This document shows, piece after piece, positions 47,201 to 57,254 of a stretch of DNA of 64,000 nt. The stretch's first letter is position 1, and every line of letters starts with the position of its first letter. Origin of the DNA: Lichtheimia corymbifera B2541 (lineage: Eukaryota > Mucoromycota > Mucoromycetes > Mucorales > Lichtheimiaceae); NCBI GenBank assembly GCA_000697475.1, contig JNEU01001118.1, positions 1-64,000 on the forward strand, read 5' to 3'. A program made the translations under genes and the position numbers. The notes beneath the pieces were generated by a model. It searched no databases. It was not told where the DNA came from and worked only from the letters and a program-made list of their open reading frames with translations.

Positions 47201-47702
47201 ACCGCTTGAACAGCCTACCACCTCCTCGGCAACATTGCAACCATCCGATCCAGAAATACAAAAAAAGTACAAGTTTCGTGATAGTAATCTCACTGACACC
47301 TCAAGGACCCAATGCGGTGATGATGATGATGATGATGATGATGATGGTGTTGTTGCTGCATCAGGCAGCTGCAATAGGTGTTTTATCGTGGCTCAAGAAT
47401 TGGAAAGGCTCCAACGTCGTGTTCAGCTGAATGAGTTGGTCATGAAGGAATACTATATTGACGACGAGGTGTTTCGAAATATTAGCGTGGCTATGGATAT
47501 TGATGACAAAGATCAGCAGGAGGTTTCTTTGTCAAGACAAAGATCCATTGCCTCCTCATTCTCTTCCCCTTACGATATAAGGCGCGGATCACTTAAAAAG
47601 CATCAATCACGCAGCATGCCTTATATTCCACGTATCGTCAAGCCTATGCCATCACATGCGTCCTTACCGAATGATATCAGTCATTCAGCTAGTAAACCAT
47701 GA
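44234..47702 (+). CDS. Secreted-kelch, multi-TM receptor-like protein (apparent frame break at ~44700)
   Basis: Exons assemble to about 1,000 aa. A signal peptide (CSLLYTLLAIIFFVPKSGFV) leads a kelch-type ectodomain with repeated YSYGGV, FILFGGTD and VYLYGGTI blades and N-glycosylation sites. Then come TM1 (IGIALAVIGIVVLIIILGSW), a short loop, TM2 (LALSFMFLAYVIYIVKLVI), a Cys-containing exposed region (IRFCFDGWVDTAVGCETE; IECHLFHAD), TM3 (LLTSVGSIGGLLSLLVTL) and a cytosolic tail of ~260 aa with an Asp run and a helix QELERLQRRVQLNELVMKE. Between 44700 and 44722 the frame changes: the upstream blade ends NNNRLPF and the downstream resumes with RMEFTAKLSYNG. Either one base is missing, or an 86-nt intron (44639-44724) is removed. 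No enzyme signature is seen. An upstream in-frame Met at 44156 exists; 44234 is preferred because it is closer to the signal peptide. Confidence 0.75.
47320..47346 (+). repeat. GAT repeat coding poly-Asp
   Basis: Tandem GAT triplets encode an Asp run in the cytosolic tail of the kelch/TM protein. Confidence 0.85.
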
Positions 47703-47781
47703 ATGTAACTTTAGTCGCACTTTTCTTTGTATTGTAAAACCATAATACTTGTCACTTTAAATATGTTACCAATGTATGGGC

Positions 47782-47787
47782 AATAAA
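47782..47787 (+). terminator. AATAAA polyadenylation signal
   Basis: Hexamer 80 bp after the kelch/TM stop codon, in the 299-bp interval between convergent genes. Confidence 0.55.
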
Positions 47788-48001
47788 TAAAGATGGTACA
47801 TCATCCATCTTTCTCTACAGCTTATCACGACAACGTTCACGTCACACAAACGCAATGCGCATAATCAAAGCACAGCCACCCATCCCTTCCCACAAGCAAG
47901 GAAACAGCGATCATCTCCATCGTATATTAACAATGCTACTATGGATAAAACGACCGCGTCGAAACGATTTTGGTATGAGAAACTTTTTTATGGTACAAAA
48001 A

Positions 48002-50447
48002 CTATAACTTGATCAAATCCACTCTTATTCTCTCATGTGATGGTTTGGCATCTCCTTGGGATGAATGGAGCGTAAATCGTGCGTAGGTTCCACCATTTTG
48101 CCGCTTTGTTAAATGTCCAGGGTTGACACAAACGACCTCGTCCATAACCTAGCAATAGCAGGAATGCATACAATGAATACCGCGAAAACATACATTAGCA
48201 GCATCCTATACACTCATCTTACCTTTGCAAATATCTTGAGTTGTGAGGGAGCAATTAAAACATCTGGTTTGATGGGGATCTGGAGCTCAGGCAATTGTTC
48301 TGAATCAATGCAATCGGTTGGCGCATATGGGAACAAAGGATAAAAGCTATTATGATAGCCCCGTTAACATACCAGCAAGTCACCCAGTCATTTGTACATA
48401 CCTGTGTTGTCTAATCAAGTGTGATAATAACCTTGGCAGCCGGTCTTTTGAAGCATTGCTACATGCGAAGGATTAACCATCAAACCAAAACACAAATCGA
48501 GATAGGCAACATACTTTGAAATTTCCTCCCGGGAGATGTTCATAAGAATATCAGTATTTCCAAGAGCCAATGTCGTGCCATTGATATCGATTATTGCAGG
48601 GTTGCTCAGTGTCAGTACGTTTTCAAGCTTCAGCAGGGATTGAGGTAGCGGTGGTTGTGGGATCACGGGATATTCGTGAATGATGTCGTTCGCATGGGGA
48701 ATAATGACTAATTGCATCCCTGGGCATTGTTCGGCAAGCTTGGATAAATGTGGTGTCACCTGCTTTTGGAGGATTTCTTCAGGTGTAAGATCCATTGTTG
48801 CATTGACGATATCAGGATGATTTTCGGAGACAAAGGGTCCCATCTAAATAAAAATGACAATGAGTCCCTGGATTCTTTGTTGTCGACAGCAACACACCCC
48901 CCTCCTCCTCCTCCTCCTCAATTACCAAGACAACGACATCCGGCTTTTGCTCGATACAGGTTTCAATCAATTTTTCCAGTGGTTGATATGCGAGATCATC
49001 ATCAAACGTATAGGGTCCAGCCGATACAATTACATCAACAGGTTCGGTGATACTGCTACTGTCATCACCCATTCGATCCATGGCGGGTGGTAATGGGGGC
49101 TATATGTATATGACAATCATAAGATCCTACTCTAGTCACTGATGACATATAAGCCACTTACCATCAACAACTTCTCTGCAACCAAAAGGCGACCGGTATT
49201 GTTCACACCTTCGACACCGATAATCTACGTCATTGAACGTAAGCAACTACCTTGTATGATGTATGGATTCCCACTATGCGTACCTGACCAGGGAAGAGGC
49301 TGTACTGCTCCACTCTGCTAATATCCAATTGTACTCGTTTACCCATGCCCAGATCTCGAGAGGTTTCCAACACGATGGATTGAGCGTTCAACTTTCCTTC
49401 GGATGCATCGCAACAAATACGACCCACGGTCACTATTTTATCCTTCCCAAATCATGTCAATATCTGATATTGTGTGCACACACACTCCCCTTTGATATAC
49501 CTGATGGGCTCTGGTAGGATTGGAAAATCCTCCTTCCAGCTGATAATGCTTCTCAATTTGTTCCGCAATATACTCGATCCGCTCATCAAGACCTATCCCA
49601 ACCCATTATGGTCAATATCCTTATGATGTATGAGTATAAATACACTTACTATCAGCCTTGTCCCTGATCTTTTCAAACATGTATCGATAATTGTCGCTTT
49701 TTGATTGCACCACATCCACTTTTGCTCTTTTGGTAGTCGAGTCCGTAATGGGTTGACGCAGGGGTAATTGGGGGTTGCATTGTTCCTCAACAGTGTTGCC
49801 AGCCATGCGTTGTGCAAACGAGGTCGATGTGCGTGATCTACTCTCCATCCCTTTTGTCAGATCATACTCTCACCTCCCCCACCCCTGATAAATCCTTTGC
49901 TTCACTTACGGTCCAATAGAACGCATACTTTTGGAATTTTGTGGAGTTCGAGATTGTGGCGTGGATCTTGCATTGGGACGTGCCATGGTCTTGGATATAC
50001 TTTTTTTTGTACATGTCAATAACAACTCTTTGACAACACTAAAGCCTTTACTCACAAATCTTCAAGGGATTCGCCTTCGTCAACTTGCATATCATAATCG
50101 CCCATATCCATAGTAGCTGGGTTGGACACCTTGGCTTGGTCACGTCGCTTTTGTTCAAGCTGTTGCTCAAACTCACGTTGCAAGTTGATCTTGAGCTGAC
50201 GAATGAGATCGACCGTCATTTCAACCTTTTCAAGACGTAGGTTCAGAGAGAATGCTTCCCATTTGAACTTGAGATCGGTGGGAGAGAGGTTGTATAGTCG
50301 TAAAAGCGATTCCACTGTCAAAGAAATAAGATCAGTCGATCGACTCGATCGTCAAGGGGTTCCTTCCTTCTTACACTCATCGAGAATATCGCCGTGGGTT
50401 GCTTCTGTCAAACGAAAGGTGTCACGTAATTTGTCGCGTTGACTCAT
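48002..50447 (-). CDS. POL12: DNA polymerase alpha B subunit (Pol12/POLA2)
   Basis: About ten exons encode roughly 600 aa. The N-terminal helical domain (LRLYNLSPTDLKFKWEAFSL; EMTVDLIRQLKINLQREFEQ) is followed by a linker rich in Ser/Arg. The OB fold and calcineurin-like phosphoesterase core come next: IVTVGRICCDASEGKLNAQS, RVEQYSLFPGQ, IIGVEGVNNTGRLLVAEKLL, VIVSAGPYTFDDDLAYQPLE, ETCIEQKPDVVVLV, GPFVSENHPDIVNATMDLTP, and VVCVNPGHLTKRQNGGTYAR near the end. The phosphoesterase is inactive in the family. It links Pol alpha-primase to Cdc45/CMG-associated factors at replication initiation in the nucleus. Start is the Met of RDKLRDTFRLTEATHGDILD. ACGCGT boxes lie just upstream. Confidence 0.92.
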
Positions 50448-51606
50448 TGTGGGTGGGTGGGTGGAGGAGCGTATGTGCCTTGTTTGATGGATGGGGAGTT
50501 GATAGCGGAGAGGAAAGGCAGGTACGCGTTACAACTAAAGACGCGATTTGGGTGATGGTTGCACGCGTGGTCGGTGATACACACAAAAGCATGAAAAATG
50601 CTGGCAGATTATAATGATAAGAATCGAGCCATTGCGAGGATAAAAAGGACCAGGGGGGTTGCTGTATGGCGTACATTGCATGTCACCACGAGTTGCTCAT
50701 ATTCGGGTGATCCATTCTTTTTTGTTGCATTGCCCATTTCACTCGCAACTTTGCTCTAAAGCCTTCTTTGTTATTGACATACATTTTCCCATTTTATGGA
50801 GATTTGTTTACCTTGCTTATGGCGGGTAATTAGCATTATTTGTAAGGTGGAGTGATGGGGAAATCAGGGTGAAGATTGAATTGCTGACGACATGGACGCC
50901 ATGTGCGACATTGGAAACAGACAACTTTGTGATGAAATGCTTATTTGTAGTACACGAATGGTTTTAAAGAATGAGAAGGTTTTCTTCTATGCTCCTTATG
51001 GTGGGATCCTCCCTGAAGCATCGTAGTAATCCCATTGTGTGTATGTGTGTACACGCAACCCCCTGTTTTCGTACAATTTCTCTAATTAAGCAGGAAGCGT
51101 CAAATGACGGGTACTGCAACGTGCAAACATTATCGATAGGGCACAACAAAAGACACTCTTAGCTTCTCTCTCCTTTCTCTCCTCGAGATTTCAATATATT
51201 GAAGCACTCCCTGTCTGTGCTTTTTGATAACTGGCAGCTGAAACGAATAATAGACGTTGCTGTCATGCAGTAGTATTTCTATTAAAGATAGGCTGTGTTG
51301 GGGCAACGAGTAATCAGTCTTGCCTTTTCAATGGGTTACTCCTGACAGTTCTCAGAACTCGGTGCATAAGGCTGGAATTGGATTGAATGCCTATTGCTGT
51401 CAACCCGCAGAATAAGTATTTTGCTGCTTTAATGTCGAGTAACATCCTGCTGCTTTATTTGATGAAATAGCTATCCCACCCCCTATATTGCTTCTTGTAA
51501 CATTTTCTTCCTTTTTTCACTCTTTCTCTTTCTCTCTCTCTCTCTCTCTTTTTCATCCTCCTCTTTTTCTCCTTTCTATTATATCCCATTCGCATGATAT
51601 AGCATC
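50448..51606. other. Divergent intergenic region (Pol alpha B / BEM3-like)
   Basis: About 1.16 kb holding both promoters. The BEM3-like side ends in a CT-repeat tract at 51521-51552. No gene seen. Confidence 0.55.
50524..50568 (-). promoter_or_regulatory. Paired ACGCGT (MCB) elements upstream of Pol alpha B
   Basis: Two perfect ACGCGT palindromes (50524-50529 and 50563-50568) with an ACGCGA between them (50541-50546) lie 77-121 bp upstream of the Pol alpha B start codon. ACGCGT is the MluI cell-cycle box bound by MBF in yeasts, where POL12 and POL1 are G1/S targets. Function here is inferred. Confidence 0.6.
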
Positions 51607-54600
51607 ATGGCGTCAAAAGTTGCGCCCAGTAACGAAGACGGCAATGACTTGGACGCCTCCTGTCACACACTACGCACTTGTGGTCGATTGCGTCAAAGCT
51701 CACAGGATGAGGAACTTCGAAAGGTCATTGAGAAGCAACGCATTGTCATTCGAGATCTACGAAAAGCGCTGGCCAAAGTAACGGCAGACCGCGATAATTT
51801 GCTTGCCAAGTTTGACACAAGTTCAAGTAACAACGCCGCAACTGGTGATCGCCCTCCTGCTGCTACCCCTGTGCAACATGAAATGTTAATGATGATGAGC
51901 GATGAGGATGATGCCTTGAGTACAAGTCCCAGCACCAGCAGCTGTTGCAGTACAGCAAGTAGCAGTAATCCTACAACAACAGGCCCTGTTCCTCCTCCAC
52001 GATCCCCATTTCGACAACATAATATATACAACAACAATCAGCATCATCCAACATCTCCTATTAGCAGCAGCAATAATAGTGCCAAAGAACAGCTGACTGA
52101 GGACCCATCATCGACCCCACATCGAGTTGATAGTTTGTCTTCAACATGTGCTAGTGGACGCCGAAATCCCAATACACGTTCATCATCGCTTCCTGTTGCA
52201 AGCTTCAAACGTTCCATTTCACCAACCACTGCTGCTACCATGATGGTTAATAATTCACCAGTCAGTGCTATCTTGGATAAAGACAAGCAACTTTTTGCTC
52301 GTTACCAGGAGTCAATGCAACGAACAACAGTGACCAATGGCGATCATGTCGAATGCAGCACAAAGACATCCATCAGTAGTGCAGGAGATATCTCAACTCA
52401 CGACGACGACCTATCACCCTCTGCAAACCACCACCACCAACAACAATGGTTATGGCCATCTCCACCTCCCATTCCACCCTCTGAGAGAAAAATGTCAACA
52501 TCAACATATAATCGACGCCATGTACGTAGAGCATCATCCCAGCCTGCCATTGTCACATCCACTTCTTCATCCCTTCGAAAGCCTACTGAGAAGAAAATTG
52601 ATCGTTTGCTCGATGGTGTCTCGGTTAAAGTTCTCGGTTCTAACATCACGACCAACGACAAAGGAAAAGGAGTGGTATCGTTTACAATCTCAGTGGGACA
52701 AAACGCCGACAAGGAATTGTGGTGCATTGAGAAACGCTATTCTCATTTCTTAACCCTGGATACCAAAGTGAGTTACTCCCCTTCATGTTATTGAATTGTT
52801 GTCAGTTACTAATATACCATCGCTATAGTTGAAATCACAATGCAAATCAAAGACATTTAAGACGACCAAGCTACCTGACAAGGCTCTTTTCGCTACTCAT
52901 GCACCAAGCAAAGCAGACCAAAGAAAGCATGCCATTGAAAAATACTTGCAACGTGTCATTGAAGTACCATGGCCAGACTTATCAGTGCTTCATGACTTTT
53001 TGAACACGGACAAGACGTATCGAAAAGAAGAATCTCAACAAGTAGGTACCTCGACAAATCTGTGGTTGATGTCATCATGTGGATTAACGCATTTTCCTTT
53101 TATAAGACTCGTCCGGGATATAAAGCAGGGTACTTGACACGGCGTGGCAAGAGCTTTGTGGGTTGGAAGACTCGATATTTTGTATTTGAAAATGGTGTCC
53201 TGAGATATTACGATAATGTAAGTAGAACATGATCCGTATTGGCTTTGAATTGACGCCTCCTCTTTTTAGCCTGAAGGAGCATTATTGGGGACCATCCTTA
53301 TACCGGATGCACAAATCCGATCAAGCAATTCACAGTCATCTTCCCATGAACCGCATCATGCATTCCTTATTGTTGAGCCTAAAAAGGCTGCATCTCCTGG
53401 CAGCGGAGTGTATCGACATTTGTTATGTGCTGAATCGGATAAGGAACGGGACGAATGGGTGGATGTTCTTACACAAGCCAAAAAGGATGCGCAAGATGCC
53501 AGCACAACCGCTCCATATCACCCACCTCGAGCTAATTCAGCTGATTCAGCAGCACATCACGAGTATCACCACGATGATGAGCGACCTCCCTTGCGTCAAC
53601 GTTCAAGTATGGATCAAGTATATATGCCGACTAGCAGCAAGAAATACAGCATCACATCATCCGTAGGCAGTAATCGCCGAGGATCCGTTGGAAGTAGTAG
53701 TCGTCCATGTTCACCCTCTACAGATGACCAAGAAGGAGGAGGACTTATGGATGGCAAAAAGAAAAAAGGAAATCGAAGGACGTTTTGGTCAAAGAAAATG
53801 GCCACTGGCATACCATCCACAAACAGCATCCGAGGTCTCTTATCACGCAATTCAACAGATACATCAGCTGACACATCAATATCCTCTCCACAAGGTGCAT
53901 CCAATGGCAAGAATAATCCATCCAACAAAGTATTTGGTGTACCCCTTGGAGAAGCCGTGCGTGCATCACGTGTTTCAGATACATGCCATCTTCCTGCTAT
54001 TGTCGTTCGCTGTATTGAGTATCTCGAAGCCAACAACGCTACAAGGGAAGAAGGGATTTATCGACTGAGCGGAAGTGCCGTCAAAATTAGATCTTTGCGA
54101 GAAGAATTTGATCAGGGTAAGTAATGATGTTGTAGTATCTTAGCTCACACTCTGATCACTATGCGTGCAATAGGCACCGACGTTAATCTTTTGGAGTCAA
54201 ATGAGCACCATGATATCCATGCTGTGGCTGGCGTTTTCAAAATGTGGTTACGAGAGCTACCAGGAAATGTCTTGACAGAGGAATTGCTACCAGAGTTTTT
54301 GCCTGTAATAGGTAAGCATCAAGAGGCATCACCATCCTAGAGCTAGATAGGTGTGCTAACAATGGTTTCTGAGTAGATCTTGTGGATCGTCACGAGCGTG
54401 TACAAGAATTAGGAAGGCTGGTATCCATGCTACCACTGGCCAATTATGCATTACTCCGTAGCCTTTGCACGCATTTGATAGGCGTTGTGACGAGTTCAGA
54501 GACCAACAAGATGAATGCACGCAACGTTGGCATTATTTTCTCGCCCACATTGCAAATCCCAACCGGTATATTCAACCTGTTCCTGAGCGAATTCCAATAC

Positions 54601-55092
54601 ATCTTTATGACAGACAACAACGACATGACCATCGCAGCCGACAGTAACAAGATTCAGCTCGATTCAGTTACTGGTAGCTCCTTGTCAACATCATCTACCA
54701 TCAATACCGATCCTTTACATCCTACTCAGCCTCTCCCCCGTGTGCAGCATACTGTATTTGATGAACAAGGTCGGAGCAACAGAAATAGCGTGCATTATAT
54801 GAATGGCACCCCATTCTCAATTGTGGGTTTGGAAAAAGGTAACTACGCTTTATTTATACATGCCATAGCAACGTGTCTCATTTAAAAACTCTTGAAAGGG
54901 AATGCCCATGTTGGAGATGACGACGAGGTAGACGACCTGGATTTTCACAATGACACTCTCGACGATGACAATGAGCCCACTTCTAGCAATGGCAGCCTTC
55001 GCATGTCAGAAAGCTTTCACAGTAACGATAGTAAACCAGACATGACAACCACATCCTTCACAGCTTCCGGTCAATTACTTGCTATGAAATAA
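51607..55092 (+). CDS. BEM3: BEM3-like RhoGAP with PX and PH domains
   Basis: About 1,000 aa. The N-terminus has a short coiled coil (EELRKVIEKQRIVIRDLRKA) and then a long Ser/Thr-rich region. A PX domain (~320-460) follows: VSVKVLGSNITTNDKGKGVV, LWCIEKRYSHFLTLD, LPDKALFATHAPSKADQRKH, IEKYLQRVIEVP. A PH domain follows: RPGYKAGYLTRRGKSFVGWK, TRYFVFENGVLRYYDN, DEWVDVLTQAKK. The C-terminal RhoGAP domain has VFGVPLGEAVRASRV, the arginine finger EEGIYRLSGSAVKIRSLREE, KMWLRELPGNVLTEELLPEF, and ARNVGIIFSPTLQIP. It turns off Cdc42/Rho1 at sites of polarised growth, with PX and PH binding phosphoinositides. The tail is acidic. The start follows a CT-rich promoter and gives an open frame. Confidence 0.92.
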
Positions 55093-55570
55093 CATGACCA
55101 CACATATTGTATATGTTTTATCTTCTATCTGCCATTTGTTTTCTTTCTCTTTTATACATACACACGCAAACACATATCACTCGTTAGCTATTCCATTGAA
55201 ACTTTATATCACAATCTTCCTATTCCCCATCCGCACTTATAGTTAATCATCCAAACAACTATAAAGTTATCACATTTTATCGCATTGTATTCTAAAGAAT
55301 GAATGTTACATGAGAATCAGCTACCTATGCATATATGCATGGTCTATTGCTTCGTCGGGGTTGCTAGGAGACATGGTTGGATATTGTCAGGTTGACCCAT
55401 CCCCATGCTCCGACAAATGACTCTAAATCACTCTTCCACATGAAATTGCCACCCATTGACCTTCCCAAATACCTTTATATTTTTATCACTGAATATTACA
55501 GGTATTCCGCTACCATATGACACCAATTTTGACATTTTCCCGATATGACAATTGCGCCGTCTATTATGAA
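55093..55570. other. Intergenic, 3' flank of the BEM3-like gene
   Basis: About 480 bp with no gene. It ends at the hairpin preceding the tRNA. Confidence 0.5.
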
Positions 55571-55598
55571 CCGAGCATGTTTGCAAAAACATGCTCGG
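55571..55598 (+). repeat. Perfect 12-bp inverted repeat with GCAA loop overlapping the tRNA 5' end
   Basis: Two 12-nt arms are exact reverse complements and enclose the tetraloop GCAA, a GNRA-type loop. The last two G bases of the 3' arm are bases 1-2 of the tRNA-Gln. The 5-bp sequence CCGAG/CTCGG in the arms is the same as the T stem of the tRNA, so alternative pairing is possible. Confidence 0.9.
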
Positions 55599-55668
55599 TC
55601 TCGTGATGTAACGGTTAGCATATGAGACTCTGAATCTCATTATCCGAGTTCGAATCTCGGCGAGACCT
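55597..55668 (+). tRNA. tRNA-Gln (anticodon CUG), intronless
   Basis: A full cloverleaf can be drawn. The acceptor stem is GGTCTCG/CGAGACC with discriminator T; the D stem is ATGT/GCAT; the anticodon stem is TGAGA/TCTCA around loop CTCTGAA, giving anticodon CTG; the variable loop is four bases; and the T stem is CCGAG/CTCGG around TTCGAAT. The B-box motif GTTCGAATC is present. A T-run terminator follows. Confidence 0.93.
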
Positions 55669-55678
55669 AAGGATATTG

Positions 55679-55691
55679 TTTTTAAGTTTTT
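55679..55691 (+). terminator. Pol III T-run terminators of the tRNA
   Basis: Two runs of five T, at 55679-55683 and 55687-55691, lie 10-20 bp after the tRNA end, as expected for Pol III. Confidence 0.75.
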
Positions 55692-56227
55692 GGATAAAGT
55701 CACGTGACCTGAGGTTTGGTTTGGTCGACATGATATTTTTCCATTATACAAGAAAAGTTATAGATCATTGCCATGTAATCTGTCAAAAGGATCAAGTATA
55801 TGTATCCAGGTAATCACATTCAAAGGTATTTGTTCGAATATTCATAACAGCTCACATTCGGTTGTCAGGTTCATGCACGTGTGCCACAAAAAAAAGCCGC
55901 ATGCAATGTCCTGGTTTAATAAAGATGCTACAACGTTGTATTCATTAATGATACTTGTTACACGCTTGTGTTTTGTCAGGTGTGGCAATGTGTAATATTT
56001 CACACGATCCTGTCAAACGACAAGATCACCTGACAGGAGCCCATGCACTATACCCATTTATCTGCCTCTCTCTCTTTTTCACAATGTACCCACAATTAGT
56101 GCAAGTTACAAATAGTTATTGGTGCAATGAGTGATGTTATTTACAGATGCAAGAGGAAGATGGTAATGCAATATGGATGAAGGTGAGGGGTAACAAGCGA
56201 GTGAATGAAAAAGGTTATGATAAGTTA
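55692..56227. other. Intergenic after the tRNA, no gene seen
   Basis: About 535 bp; includes the 3' flank of the minus-strand gene ending at 56228. Confidence 0.5.
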
Positions 56228-56949
56228 TCAGTGGGCGACACGAGCTGATTGAGCATATTGATGAATTGCATACAACAAGGCTTCGTTGGTTGGTTGTTCC
56301 CAGGCTTCAACAACAGTGTGAACGGCTATGGCTTGATTTCTATTTATCTCAAGCTCGAGTTGACATCCCGTCATGCGTTTGAAATGGGTCAAGACATCGG
56401 TTACTTGATGTTGTGTTGTATCGAGTAGTCCAGGAAGTTCATGTTGAGCCATGGCTGTAATGGTGCGTTGGATATGCGTGTTTATATAGCGGTCGATAGC
56501 TGAGAGTAATTGACGATCTCGTGGTTCATCTAGACATTGGGCTGATATCACGTTGCTCTCATGGTCGATGACAGTGGTAGTGTTAATGGTGTCGTGCTGG
56601 TTCCCATCATCATCTGTATTGCCATATTTATTGTTGTTCTCCATCATACAAAGCTCGAGTACAGTCTTCTCGATAAATGCAGCAAGAGATGCCAAAGACA
56701 GCGTATAAGGATCATGTCGATTCCACGCGGTAGGGAGCTTATCTTCAATATAGGCTAATATTACTTCACATGTTAGCATGGTTTAAAAGCCAAAAAAGGA
56801 ACATTCAGCGGTAATGACAACTTACAACCAACAGCACCTCGCAGCTGCCGTTTCAGTATTTGGACATCAACAGGTGATACAGGCTCGAGTTGCTCTTCAC
56901 CAAGTACTTCGAGTGCGTCACGAAATTGGGTCGAGATTTGTTTGGACAT
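56228..56949 (-). CDS. Unrecognised protein of about 220 aa
   Basis: Two exons join in frame (donor near 56826, acceptor near 56758), giving a mostly helical acidic protein. Readable segments are ISTQFRDALEVLGEEQLEP, VDVQILKRQLRGAVG, YIEDKLPTAWNRHDPYTLSL, ASLAAFIEKTVLELCMMENN, a Asn/Asp-rich insert, then LLSAIDRYINTHIQRTITAM and a C-terminus ending AIHQYAQSARVAH. No TM or signal peptide is visible. The N-terminal helices have a spacing reminiscent of histone-fold proteins, but this is a weak impression and no name is assigned. It lies 305 bp downstream of the condensin gene in the same direction. Confidence 0.65.
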
Positions 56950-57254
56950 GGTGTAAAACGCAGTGTCGACATCGCGGGCAAGATGGGTAGAAAGTAACTG
57001 GGAATAAAGAGAAAGGTCAAGGTGCCAGTTTTCCGCCGAAACGATAACTGCAAAAACTTCCAATAGCCACCATGCAAGAAACGACCAGCGCATTCGAGAG
57101 TCGAGTATAAGAAAGATAAAAGGTAGATTTGCAAATAAAAAAAAAAGGTCGAAAACCAGGTTATAAAAAGAAGCGTGGTAGGATCGCCGCACTAAACCAA
57201 GTAACTGCAACCAGCCTGTGAAACATTCACTAAAAAAAGACAAATGGATATGCT
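56950..57254. other. Short intergenic region between condensin and the unrecognised gene
   Basis: About 305 bp, containing condensin 3' flank and the promoter of the downstream gene, with an A-rich patch near 57139-57150. Confidence 0.5.
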
